A stretch of DNA of 57,042 nt, taken from Planctomycetota bacterium (GTDB taxonomy: Bacteria > Planctomycetota > Brocadiia > SM23-32). Positions 16,554 to 24,778 of this stretch are shown in pieces. How positions within the stretch are numbered: the first letter of the stretch is position 1; every line of letters starts with the position of its first letter. The stretch spans positions 1 to 57,042 of the forward strand of contig JAGHAF010000057.1 in the NCBI GenBank assembly GCA_021161675.1. The letters are read 5' to 3'. The notes beneath the pieces are model-generated. The model was not told the origin of the DNA. It did not search any database and saw only the letters and a program-made list of their open reading frames with translations. A program made the position numbers and the translations under genes.

Positions 16554-17366
16554 ATGGGATACGGTAAGCGTTTGTTTCTTTCGGGCGCCGTCTTCGCTGC
16601 GCTGGCGCTGGCTCTGCTTCTGGCGCTGGCTTTCCCGTCGGTCAGGGTCGGGCCGACGGCGCCGCTGGCGCCGCCGGAGCGGGGCAGGCGCCCATTCCAA
16701 CCGGGGCAGACTGTGAGATACGAGTTCCTCTTCCAGGGGCTGGCGGTGGGGACGGCATGGCTCAAGCGCGCGGCTGAGGAGCAGAAACCGAACCGGCTGG
16801 AACTCCTCTACGGGGCCAGCGTCTCCCCGAGCATTGACTGGGCGTGGAACTTCCGCGTCCGGGGGCGGACAGTTCTCGAATCCGACACTCTCCTGCCGAA
16901 AGTGGCCGAAGTAACCACCGAGAAAAAGCAGCGCCACAAGCGGCGCAGCACCCTGTTTGATCGCCATCGCGGCGTCGCCCGCATCGAAACCTGGAAGTCC
17001 CAGGATGATCGGCCCCATCGAAAGGAGGTCCCGCTCGCGGGTGATTTCGATATCCCCTCGGCAATCCTGGCGCTGTCCAGGATGGAAAATGCCGGCATGA
17101 TTCACGTGCTGCGCGCAGATGACCGCTATGAGGTGACCCTTGCGCCCGGCGGCATCCGGGAGATCACAGTCCCGGCGGGCCGCTTCGATGCCCGCGAATG
17201 GGAACTCCGCGTCAGGAAGCTGGGAGAAGAACCGGAGGATGGCAAGCCGCCGGCTCAGCTCCGTGTATGGGTGGACGCGGCCCTCGGGCTCCCCGTCAAG
17301 GCCGAAGCGCAGCTTTCGATCGGGCGCGTTCAGCTCCAGTTGGTCTCCGCCGGCGGGGAGATGTAA
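16554..17366 (+). CDS. DUF3108-family envelope protein
   Basis: 270 aa with an N-terminal signal/anchor (about 7-27) and a periplasmic beta-rich body. The run from GQTVRYEFLFQGLAVGTAWL through FRVRGRTVLESDTLLP to the conserved VPAGRFDAREWELRV and a final VWVDAALGLPVKAEA matches the DUF3108 pattern of a lipoprotein-like beta barrel of unknown function, found in many diderm bacteria. ATG 16554 is preceded by a weak GGCGGGCG site. Divergent from the HEAT lipoprotein operon and convergent with the large HEAT gene (7 bp between stops). Confidence 0.75.
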   Translation: MGYGKRLFLSGAVFAALALALLLALAFPSVRVGPTAPLAPPERGRRPFQPGQTVRYEFLFQGLAVGTAWLKRAAEEQKPNRLELLYGASVSPSIDWAWNFRVRGRTVLESDTLLPKVAEVTTEKKQRHKRRSTLFDRHRGVARIETWKSQDDRPHRKEVPLAGDFDIPSAILALSRMENAGMIHVLRADDRYEVTLAPGGIREITVPAGRFDAREWELRVRKLGEEPEDGKPPAQLRVWVDAALGLPVKAEAQLSIGRVQLQLVSAGGEM

Positions 17367-17373
17367 GCGGGAG

Positions 17374-19998
17374 CTACTTGCGCCTGTCCATGCGCACTAG
17401 GCCGAATGCTTTGGTCAGTCGCTCGTCGATTTCGTGTTTCTGCGCGGCGGGGATGTCGGGGCAGTCGCGGAGGAGTTGGAGGGCGCCGCGCACGGCTTTC
17501 AGCCCGGCGCGCAGGCCGTGGAAAAGCGCCTGAAGCGTTCGCTCGCGCAGCTTGCTCACCTGTTCCTCGTCCGGCGCCAGGGCCGTGTTGGCGGCGATGC
17601 GGGCCGCTGCTTCCAGCAGGGCAAGCCGCCGCTCTTCATCCTGGGGGTCGGCCTTTCTGTATTCGTCCAGTATGTCTGAGGCGGTCTGGATGGCCAACTG
17701 CTGCATGCGCGGGTCCGCATCAGAGCGGGAGCAAATCTCTCCCAGACTTTCTACGACCCGTATCTTGTTGAGGAAGCGCAGCAGAGAAGCCCCCAGCCGC
17801 ACCTTCATCTCCACTGTGCTGTGGGTGTCGCAGGCGGCCGAGCACATCGCGCGGATCAGCGCGTCAATGGCGGCCGGGCCCCAGATAATGCGCACTTTGG
17901 AGACGCCTTCCCACAGGACGAGGAGGCGTTTGACAGTGGCCGCCCTTATCTCGGCGGACGCCTGGTCGCTGACGCAAATTCGCTCCAACCCCCTCACCGC
18001 AGCGGGCACGGCGCGGATGTCGAACTGTATCTCCCGGCCGAACTCGTAGACCGGGCCTTCCTCTGTCTGGCGGCGCACTCCCATGCTGCTGGGGGCCTGG
18101 AATTTCACAATGCTGTCGAACAGCTCGAACAGTTTGCTCTGCTGGCGGGGGCTTGCGTTCGGCGCGCCCCCCATTACGGCCAGCGCTTCCAGCGCTTCCA
18201 TGCTGTAGGGCAGCCGCCAGAGCTTCTCGTTCAGCTCCTCCAGCGAGTCGTCGAAGACCTCGCGGCCCCAGTCCGTATATCCGCACACCGCCGCAAGCGG
18301 CATGACAAAGGCGCCCGCCTCGACACTTTCGTCCTCCAGCAGGTCCTTACACAATTTGAACAGTTCCCTGGCCAGGGAATCCGGGACCTGTTCGGGATGG
18401 GCGACTATGATATCGCTGATCAGCGTCGCCGCTCGCTCGCCGGCCTGCGAAGGATAAGCGCGCCGCATGAGCTTGTAAGCGGGCTCCAGGGCCGCCCCGC
18501 CGATCCTGAGCAGCGTGTTCTGGATGCTGTCCAGGCTGTCGGGCAGGTTCAATTCTGTCATCAAGGTCAGCAGTTCGTTCGACAACTCGCCCTGCAGGTC
18601 GGCGGGGACGCGTTCGTCGGCCAGCAGCGACGTCTGCACCACGCCCCGACGGGTGATGGTGTCCGCCAGCTTGAGCATGTCGAGCATGGACACGACGGAG
18701 CGCCGGAGCGTGTCCTCGGAGACGTCGCTCTCCGTGCATATCACGTCGAGCAGATGTATCAGTTCCGCTCGCTGCGCGCCTGTGGCATGTGGGATGCGCT
18801 CCAGCAGGTCCAGCGCGGCCGGTTCGCCGAGGCGCACCATGGCGTAGCGAAGGCGGGCCTTCTCGCTTTCCGGCAGGGAGGGATTCAGAATCTCGGTTAT
18901 CGCCTTCACGGCCAGTTGCCCGAGCCGCTCCTCATCCTCGGCGAGGGACTCGCTCAAGGTCAGCAGCAGGCTGCGGACCCGCGCGTTCTCCGCCCTGTCC
19001 AGTTCCTTCCAGAACAGCTCCGCCATCAGCCGCGGCGCCTCTCGCGCGCACGCTTCCAGCGTCTCCTGGACCTCGAAGCGCAGCTCGTCGAAGGCCCGCG
19101 CCAATTGCCTCAGGGCGTTGTCAACGAAATACTCGGTCTTCTGATAATTGGTCAGCAGCAGTGGCGCGGAGCGCCTCACCAGCCGGAGCAACTCGCCGAT
19201 TATCTGCGCATCCCGATTGTGCCCCAGCACTTCGAGGACCACCGCAAGGCAGAGCGCGGCTTCCCCCTCGTCGGCCTCCCGCAACAGAGAGCCCAGCCGT
19301 TGTATCGCGTAGACGGCGTCCTCGTGGTTCTCGCCGAACAGGTTCGTTATCGCTTCCGCCATGTCAGTGCGGAAGCCTATCTGCTGCAGGGAGCGGATGG
19401 CCTCGCGTCGGACGCGGGGCGCCGCCTCCCCATCGGTCAGCACGGTGACGAACAGTTGCGCCTTGCGGGCGCCTTCCATGGGGGCGAAGACGAGTTTGCG
19501 CAGGGCTTCGGTGCGTTGGTCGATGTCCTGGCTGGTGAGCGCCTCGAGTTTGAGGCGGGCCACCTCCTCGGGGGCGAAAAGCTCCTGGGTCTCCCGTGTG
19601 CTGATCTGCTCGGGCGCGTGGCGCACGATGCTCAGCCCCGAGGGCTCGCCCTCGTTCTGTTCGCTGCTGAGTCCCTCTACCAGCAGGTCGTCCTCGAGGG
19701 CAAGCGTCCGCCACTGCTCCCCCTCGCCCTGGATCACCCGCAGCAGGCCGGCCTCCTGGAAGCCGGCCTCTTCCGCGCGCCGGCGCACGTATTGCTCACT
19801 CAGGGCCTGTGGATCCGTCAGCAGCGCGCTGTCCAGCAGTAGCTTCTCGAGCGAGCCGTCGCCGCCGGCTTCCGCCAGAAGGGTCCCCGTGACATCTATG
19901 TTGCGGGAGAGCAGCGCCACAACCCGTGTGGCCAATCTGCGCCCGATCCCGTAGCGGCCCATCAGGGCGTCTATGTCTTTCTCGCGTTCGCCTCTCAT
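17374..19998 (-). CDS. Large HEAT-repeat protein, cytoplasmic
   Basis: 874 aa without signal peptide or membrane segments. An N-terminal helical region (1-100) is followed by many irregular HEAT/ARM-like helical pairs (for example RVRREAIRSLQQIGF near 200). No enzymatic motif seen; a protein-protein scaffold is the most that can be said. It lies 21 bp downstream of purM and is last in a probable operon DUF6159-like - purM - HEAT. The cotranscription with a purine gene gives no functional clue. Unlike the HEAT lipoprotein at 14453-16450, it is predicted to stay in the cytoplasm. Confidence 0.75.
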   Translation of the reverse strand: MRGEREKDIDALMGRYGIGRRLATRVVALLSRNIDVTGTLLAEAGGDGSLEKLLLDSALLTDPQALSEQYVRRRAEEAGFQEAGLLRVIQGEGEQWRTLALEDDLLVEGLSSEQNEGEPSGLSIVRHAPEQISTRETQELFAPEEVARLKLEALTSQDIDQRTEALRKLVFAPMEGARKAQLFVTVLTDGEAAPRVRREAIRSLQQIGFRTDMAEAITNLFGENHEDAVYAIQRLGSLLREADEGEAALCLAVVLEVLGHNRDAQIIGELLRLVRRSAPLLLTNYQKTEYFVDNALRQLARAFDELRFEVQETLEACAREAPRLMAELFWKELDRAENARVRSLLLTLSESLAEDEERLGQLAVKAITEILNPSLPESEKARLRYAMVRLGEPAALDLLERIPHATGAQRAELIHLLDVICTESDVSEDTLRRSVVSMLDMLKLADTITRRGVVQTSLLADERVPADLQGELSNELLTLMTELNLPDSLDSIQNTLLRIGGAALEPAYKLMRRAYPSQAGERAATLISDIIVAHPEQVPDSLARELFKLCKDLLEDESVEAGAFVMPLAAVCGYTDWGREVFDDSLEELNEKLWRLPYSMEALEALAVMGGAPNASPRQQSKLFELFDSIVKFQAPSSMGVRRQTEEGPVYEFGREIQFDIRAVPAAVRGLERICVSDQASAEIRAATVKRLLVLWEGVSKVRIIWGPAAIDALIRAMCSAACDTHSTVEMKVRLGASLLRFLNKIRVVESLGEICSRSDADPRMQQLAIQTASDILDEYRKADPQDEERRLALLEAAARIAANTALAPDEEQVSKLRERTLQALFHGLRAGLKAVRGALQLLRDCPDIPAAQKHEIDERLTKAFGLVRMDRRK

Positions 19999-20019
19999 CG
20001 GACCCCTCAGCGGCGGAGA

Positions 20020-21087
20020 TTATGTTATGGTCACCCGCCTCTCGCCGGGGACTATTTCGCCGATTACGGCGGCCGTCCCGCCAGCGCGCTCCAGGCGCCT
20101 CAGAACGCTGCGGACGTAGTAGGGCGAGACGATCAGGACCATTCCGATCCCCATGTTGAAGGTGCGGCACATCTCCTCTTCGGGCACCTCCCCCAGCTCC
20201 CGCACGACCTCGAAGATGCGCTGGGGCCGCCATTTCGAGGAGTCCAGCGCCGCCGTGCAACCCTCGGGCAATATGCGGGGGATATTCTCCGCCAACCCGC
20301 CGCCTGTGATGTGGGCGATGCCGTGCACCACCTGTTTTACGTTGTAATTGCACAGCGCCGCGCGCACGGGACGCACGTATATCTTCGTCGGCGTCAGCAG
20401 TTCTTCCGCCACCGTGCGATCAATCCCGAACCGGGCCAGCGAGTCCCCGCTCTGGAGGCCTGCTTCCACGAAAAAGAGCCGGCGCACCAGGGAGAACCCG
20501 TTCGAGTGCAGCCCGCTCGAGCTGAGGCCGACCACCTGGTCGCCGGGGCGTATCTTCCGGCCGGTTATTATTCGTTTCTTCGCGACCACCCCCACGGCGA
20601 ATCCCGCCAGGTCATATTCCCCGTCCTGGTAGAAGCCCGGCATCTCCGCCGTCTCCCCGCCCAGCAGGGCGCAGCCGGCCTGCTTGCACCCGGCGGCGAT
20701 GCCGGCCACCACCTGTCGGAGCACATCCGGCGCCAACTTCCCCGTGGCCAGGTAATCCAGGAAGAACAGCGGTTCCGCCCCCTGCACCAGGATGTCGTTG
20801 ACGCACATGGCCACCAGGTCAATCCCCACGGTGTCATGCCGGCCGCTCATGTGAGCGACCTTCAGCTTCGTGCCCACCCCGTCGGTGGACGCGACGAGGA
20901 TGGGGTGGTGGTAGTTGTGGCGGAAAAGCGCTTCGTCATAGTCCAGGGAGAACAGCGCCCCGAAACCACCGGGGTTCTCCATCACCCGCTTCCCGAAGGT
21001 GCCCTGCATCAGGCTGTATATCTGGTCGGTGAAGCGGGCGCCCTTTTCGATGTCAACGCCCGCGTCCTTGTAGGTGACAGGGCTCAT
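20020..21087 (-). CDS. purM: Phosphoribosylformylglycinamidine cyclo-ligase
   Basis: 355 aa, standard AIR synthetase length. It makes aminoimidazole ribotide from FGAM with ATP in de novo purine synthesis. Motifs: VTYKDAGVDIEKG at the N terminus, LVASTDGVGTKLKVA, DLVAMCVNDILVQGAEPLFFLDY, CALLGGETAEMPGFY, GLSSSGLHSNGFSLVR, and HITGGGLAENIPRIL. ATG 21087 is chosen because the conserved VTYKDAG follows directly; an upstream in-frame start at 21147 would add 20 unrelated residues. No other pur gene is adjacent; it lies 86 bp downstream of the DUF6159-like gene. Confidence 0.96.
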   Translation of the reverse strand: MSPVTYKDAGVDIEKGARFTDQIYSLMQGTFGKRVMENPGGFGALFSLDYDEALFRHNYHHPILVASTDGVGTKLKVAHMSGRHDTVGIDLVAMCVNDILVQGAEPLFFLDYLATGKLAPDVLRQVVAGIAAGCKQAGCALLGGETAEMPGFYQDGEYDLAGFAVGVVAKKRIITGRKIRPGDQVVGLSSSGLHSNGFSLVRRLFFVEAGLQSGDSLARFGIDRTVAEELLTPTKIYVRPVRAALCNYNVKQVVHGIAHITGGGLAENIPRILPEGCTAALDSSKWRPQRIFEVVRELGEVPEEEMCRTFNMGIGMVLIVSPYYVRSVLRRLERAGGTAAVIGEIVPGERRVTIT

Positions 21088-21173
21088 GGCAGTTGCCGGA
21101 AAGAGTATAGGAAACGGCACAGACCCGCGACCGCCGGCAAATCCCATTATAGCTGTGGGCGCTGCGGTGTCAA

Positions 21174-22013
21174 TCAGCGCGACCGTATTGCGCCGTCCAG
21201 GAGGCCACCCCCGAACTCCGACGGCGCCTCATCGTGGAGCGCGTAATAGTAAAGCGCCGCCTGGAAGATGCCCTGGAGCGCCGACTGCACCAGGCCGAGC
21301 AGGAGCAGGTATAGCACGGCCAGCCCGATGCCCACCCCGAGGCTTACGCCGCTTCCCCCCAACACGCCGAGCACGACCAGGACAAGCGCGGGCAGCGACA
21401 GCACGAAGAAGACCAGCCCGAATGAGAAACCTCCGACGAGCTGCTCCCCCCAGGTGTCCTTCAGCAGCCTGGCGGATCTCTTGAATGCCGTCAGCGGGCC
21501 GGCCTGCTCCACCACGAGCACGGGCACGGCGAGATACGTAACCACCGCCCAGGCTGCGCCCAGCAAGGAGATCACGATGCGCCCGACGGTCCTTGACCTG
21601 TCCTCCAGTATCCGCAGGACGACTCCGACGGTGGCGCTGACCAGCGCCCAGGCGGCTATCAGGTGAATCCGCGAGAAGGCCGCCCTGAGTCCGTCCGAGA
21701 CCGTCGGGTCCCCGCCCGCCAGGCGGATCACCGCGCAGGATATCACGGCGGCGTTAAAGAATATGATCACGAAATAATTGCAGAAGTAGAACGCGAACAG
21801 TGTCAGGTAGTAAGCGACCTGCTGGGCCGTTGTCGCCTCGCCGGCGGGTGGAGCGTAGGAGCCCGTCATGAACACGGGAACTGCGAACGACGCGATCACC
21901 AGCAGGCAGCATATCCCCGAAAGCAGGGGGAAGACGAGCAGCTCTTTGTCCTTCTTCAGCACCTGCCATGAGGCGCTCATCAGCGAGAACGTGTAAGATA
22001 TCTTACCGAACAT
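21174..22013 (-). CDS. DUF6159-like polytopic membrane protein
   Basis: 279 aa, five or six predicted membrane helices (for example around 28-48, 70-100, 115-135, 145-170, 205-260). The opening FGKISYTFSLMSASWQVLKKDKELLVFPLLSG and the middle segment with SARLLKDTWGEQLVGG resemble DUF6159-type proteins, whose function is unknown. ATG 22013 is chosen for its perfect AGGAGG site seven nt upstream and its agreement with the promoter at 22054-22082. First gene of the run with purM and the large HEAT protein. Confidence 0.78.
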   Translation of the reverse strand: MFGKISYTFSLMSASWQVLKKDKELLVFPLLSGICCLLVIASFAVPVFMTGSYAPPAGEATTAQQVAYYLTLFAFYFCNYFVIIFFNAAVISCAVIRLAGGDPTVSDGLRAAFSRIHLIAAWALVSATVGVVLRILEDRSRTVGRIVISLLGAAWAVVTYLAVPVLVVEQAGPLTAFKRSARLLKDTWGEQLVGGFSFGLVFFVLSLPALVLVVLGVLGGSGVSLGVGIGLAVLYLLLLGLVQSALQGIFQAALYYYALHDEAPSEFGGGLLDGAIRSR

Positions 22014-22053
22014 CGCTTTTCCTCCTGGAAGAGTGACTCCACACCGCACGGCC

Positions 22054-22082
22054 AGTGTACGGGCCGAAGTCGCCCCTTGCAA
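22054..22082 (-). promoter_or_regulatory. Sigma-70-like promoter for DUF6159-like gene and purM
   Basis: Minus-strand TTGCAA (22082-22077), 17 bp spacer, TACACT (22059-22054); start of transcription near 22047, leader about 34 nt. It is back to back with the tRNA-Cys promoter. Confidence 0.6.
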
Positions 22083-22104
22083 GGTAAATCGCACCGCCGG
22101 AATC

Positions 22105-22133
22105 TTGACTTCCCGGGGCGGCTGGATTAAAGT
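22105..22133 (+). promoter_or_regulatory. Sigma-70-like promoter for tRNA-Cys
   Basis: TTGACT (22105-22110), 17 bp spacer, TAAAGT (22128-22133). Lies 20 bp before the mature 5' end of the tRNA. Confidence 0.6.
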
Positions 22134-22153
22134 AAGTGCCTTCAGCCTGCCGG

Positions 22154-22230
22154 GGCGGCGTAGCCAAGTGGACCAAGGCAACGGTTTGCAAAACCGTCAT
22201 TCACGGGTTCGAATCCCGTCGCCGCCTCCA
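22154..22230 (+). tRNA. tRNA-Cys (GCA), CCA encoded
   Basis: Acceptor stem GGCGGCG pairs with CGCCGCC; anticodon stem ACGGT/ACCGT encloses TTGCAAA with anticodon GCA; T arm ACGGG-TTCGAAT-CCCGT. The discriminator is U and the 3' CCA (22228-22230) is encoded. All arms pair, so it is expected to be functional. Confidence 0.96.
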
Positions 22231-22300
22231 CAGTCCTCGATTCTCTTGCTCGCCTGTTGTACCGTTTGTCGCCGCCCGGCGAAATATGGTGGGGGAGCGC

Positions 22301-23938
22301 TTATTCTTTCCGCTTCTCTGCTACGTGTGGTATCTGAAGGGCCTGGCCGCAGCGGCGACCCCATTTCATGGTCGCCATGAACTTCGGCGATTCCAGCGGG
22401 GCGTCGTCGTAGTACTGCATGATGCCCCAACTTCCCCACTTGCTCCACCGGCTGATCGAAGTGAAATAACAGAACAGCCCCCCGCCGGCTTCCGTCCACG
22501 CGTCGTAATACTCAGCGTAAATCTTGCCGATCCGTGGGGCCTTGTTGGCGGCCTGGAAAAGAGCTGTCAGGGCGTCGTTCTCCTGGGCGCCGGATACGCC
22601 CACCATGTGTTGTCCTCCTTCGTAAGCGATCAGGGCCAGGCCGAAATTATCGGCCACCTTTTTCGACGCCTCAATGGCCTCGATGGAATGCGGGAGGGCG
22701 TGTCGCTCCAGATAGTCCAGAACCTGGTCCACCGTCCAGCCGGACACCTCTCGGGCGGTCAGTCCATCCCCTTCTCGATGCACAATCATGCCCATGTAAG
22801 GGGCAATGGCCAGCGCATCGGCGTGTTTGTAGGCGTCCTCATGCGTGAGGACGATGTTGTTCATCCACCACGTATTTCCCGCCTGCCAGGCCAGAACACG
22901 CACCAGCCCTTCGCGCTCCCCGAACACATCCTCCCAGATGCGGAATATCTCCACTGAGCGGCGAGCGTAATACATCCCTGCGCCTTCCCAGGGCCGCTCT
23001 GGGGGGCCCAGACCCAAATCCGCGGCCTTTTTCTCCGCATAACCATGCTGGGGGAACCGTCCGTTCCAGACTTCGTTTGAATACTCGACGTAGACCTTCA
23101 AGCCCGGCTCCAGCTTCGACTTGACCATCTGCGCAAAACGGCGCACATACTCGTCGCTTGCGCGATGGGGCACGCAGAACCAGGCGTCCGCCTTCTGCCG
23201 GTTGCACAGATCAATCATCAATTCCAGAGGTATGCCCTTTTGCATGAACGTCGCCGAGGCGGGCGTCGGCCGCCCGCGCCACGTCTCTACAGTCGAGCCG
23301 TTGGTCTGCATCCAGTCCATGAAACGAAAGCACGTGATGCCCCGCCAGCGGTTCAGGAAGCCGGGACGCCAGGGGTTCGACTGATAGGTGTCCAGCAGCC
23401 CCGGCATGATAACCTTTATGTTTCGGATGTAGTTCCGGGGGTTGGTTTTGACGACTTTCAGGTAGATTGGGCCGTTTGACTGCGCGGGGTTGACGTCAAT
23501 GACGATCCGGCCGGGCGCGCTCGACGTCACAGAAACAACGTTGCGAAACTCAATCTTTCCCTCTCCCTCGTAGAGCACGGTGTACTCGCCGGCCGGGTAA
23601 TGACCTCCGTCGTGAATGGTGCACATGAGCGTCTCGGCCCAGCAGCCGGGCTCGAGTTTCTTCACCCAGCCGTGTTCGTCCAGCTCCAGTTTGGGCCCTT
23701 CGCCCCACTTGGCGCCTTCCCGCTGGCTGATCCACGGTCGGGACAGGTGAAAGACATCGGCGAAAGGAAGCTCGGTGTTCCAGTCAGCAGGGCCCGACAG
23801 GTTCATCCCCAGTTGGGCCTGCGACGCCGGCGGGTTCAACATGCTGGCAGTCGCTATGTTCTGTGCGCAGAGCGCGACTACGCCGACTACGAGCAGAACA
23901 ACCCTTGGGAATACGACTCTGCCGATCATGCTGAGCAT
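22301..23938 (-). CDS. Secreted clan GH-A-like glycoside hydrolase
   Basis: 545 aa with an N-terminal signal peptide (about 5-30). A beta-rich region (35-180) comes first, then a TIM-barrel-like part. The motif VEYSNEVWNGRF carries Glu289 in the Asn-Glu pair that serves as acid/base in clan GH-A enzymes, and LIAYEGGQH carries Glu440 in the usual nucleophile setting at the end of a strand. Proteins with the YSNEVWN motif are often labelled cellulose-binding or hypothetical in PVC bacteria; substrate unknown. ATG 23938 (or 23929) is chosen because longer reading would run into the upstream nitrilase gene, 32 bp away. Last gene of the four-gene run from 27713. Confidence 0.72.
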   Translation of the reverse strand: MLSMIGRVVFPRVVLLVVGVVALCAQNIATASMLNPPASQAQLGMNLSGPADWNTELPFADVFHLSRPWISQREGAKWGEGPKLELDEHGWVKKLEPGCWAETLMCTIHDGGHYPAGEYTVLYEGEGKIEFRNVVSVTSSAPGRIVIDVNPAQSNGPIYLKVVKTNPRNYIRNIKVIMPGLLDTYQSNPWRPGFLNRWRGITCFRFMDWMQTNGSTVETWRGRPTPASATFMQKGIPLELMIDLCNRQKADAWFCVPHRASDEYVRRFAQMVKSKLEPGLKVYVEYSNEVWNGRFPQHGYAEKKAADLGLGPPERPWEGAGMYYARRSVEIFRIWEDVFGEREGLVRVLAWQAGNTWWMNNIVLTHEDAYKHADALAIAPYMGMIVHREGDGLTAREVSGWTVDQVLDYLERHALPHSIEAIEASKKVADNFGLALIAYEGGQHMVGVSGAQENDALTALFQAANKAPRIGKIYAEYYDAWTEAGGGLFCYFTSISRWSKWGSWGIMQYYDDAPLESPKFMATMKWGRRCGQALQIPHVAEKRKE

Positions 23939-23970
23939 TTCGGCCTGCAATCCTATTTGCGCAACGCGGC

Positions 23971-24753
23971 TTACTGGTCGTCCGGGTCCAACGTGACGTC
24001 GCACGTGAAGAGTTCTTCGCCCTTCGGGGAGGTGCGGCATTTCCAGGCGCCGGTCGGGTCGATTACTCCTGAGGGCGAGGAGCAGGCGATATGCTCGGGA
24101 TTGCAGTTATCCGCCGTGACGATCCACAGGTGGCCGGCCCGGGCGCGCATCCTCAGGTTGGACTCAGCGAAATGCCAGATAAGCTCGGACCACTTGCTCC
24201 CGTCCCGGCTGCCGTTGACGGCATGGAAGATAATGCGCGCTCCCTTATCCGAAAGCTGCTGGGTCAGATGGGGGTCCGGCATGGGCGTGCAATCCGGATT
24301 CGCCCACAGGTCGTTGCAGACAAGCCCGCCGATGGAAATGCCTTGCGTCCACGGGAACACGCGCAACTCGGAGGCGGCATAGTGGTTGATTTCGCCCACG
24401 GGATGGCTCTCGAGGGTGCCGCATCGGAGTATCTTGCTGTGGAAACCGAGATATTCGCCGTCGGGGCGATAGAAGCGGAGCTGGTCGTAGCGCTTGCCGT
24501 CGTCTTCGACGAAGCACGTGCCGAGGGCGAGCCCCACGGCCCTGTCGCGGGCGCGCTCGGTGACGCGGGCAAGAGCTTCTTTCACCGCGGAGGCGTCGAA
24601 CTGGTGCGTGTATCCGCTGAGGGCGCCCTCCGGGGTGAGCAGGATGGCAGCCCCCCCATCGGCCGCGCGTTCTATTGCCGAGAGTATCTTCCCGGTGTTG
24701 GAATCTACGTCGTTGCTTACTGACATCTGGTAACCGGCGATGCGCGTATTCAT
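23971..24753 (-). CDS. Carbon-nitrogen hydrolase (nitrilase superfamily)
   Basis: 260 aa, single CN-hydrolase domain. The Glu-Lys-Cys triad is visible: Glu42 (TPEGALSGY), Lys107 (HSKILRC) and Cys146 (GGLVCNDLWANP). Members hydrolyse amides, N-carbamoyl compounds or nitriles in the cytoplasm; the substrate cannot be read from sequence. Lies between a putative glycosidase-like gene (25 bp upstream) and the secreted GH-A-like gene (32 bp downstream), so it is likely cotranscribed with them. Confidence 0.88.
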   Translation of the reverse strand: MNTRIAGYQMSVSNDVDSNTGKILSAIERAADGGAAILLTPEGALSGYTHQFDASAVKEALARVTERARDRAVGLALGTCFVEDDGKRYDQLRFYRPDGEYLGFHSKILRCGTLESHPVGEINHYAASELRVFPWTQGISIGGLVCNDLWANPDCTPMPDPHLTQQLSDKGARIIFHAVNGSRDGSKWSELIWHFAESNLRMRARAGHLWIVTADNCNPEHIACSSPSGVIDPTGAWKCRTSPKGEELFTCDVTLDPDDQ

Positions 24754-24778
24754 GCAGTTACCCTCCTTGTTTGCCTCG

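Noticed and set aside
17821..19842. 673-codon plus-strand frame opposite the large HEAT gene
   Set aside because: Antisense shadow with no domain character, no ribosome site and HEAT repeats clearly readable on the other strand.
20311..21246. 311-codon plus-strand frame opposite purM
   Set aside because: purM motifs are unambiguous on the minus strand; the plus-strand product is low-complexity.
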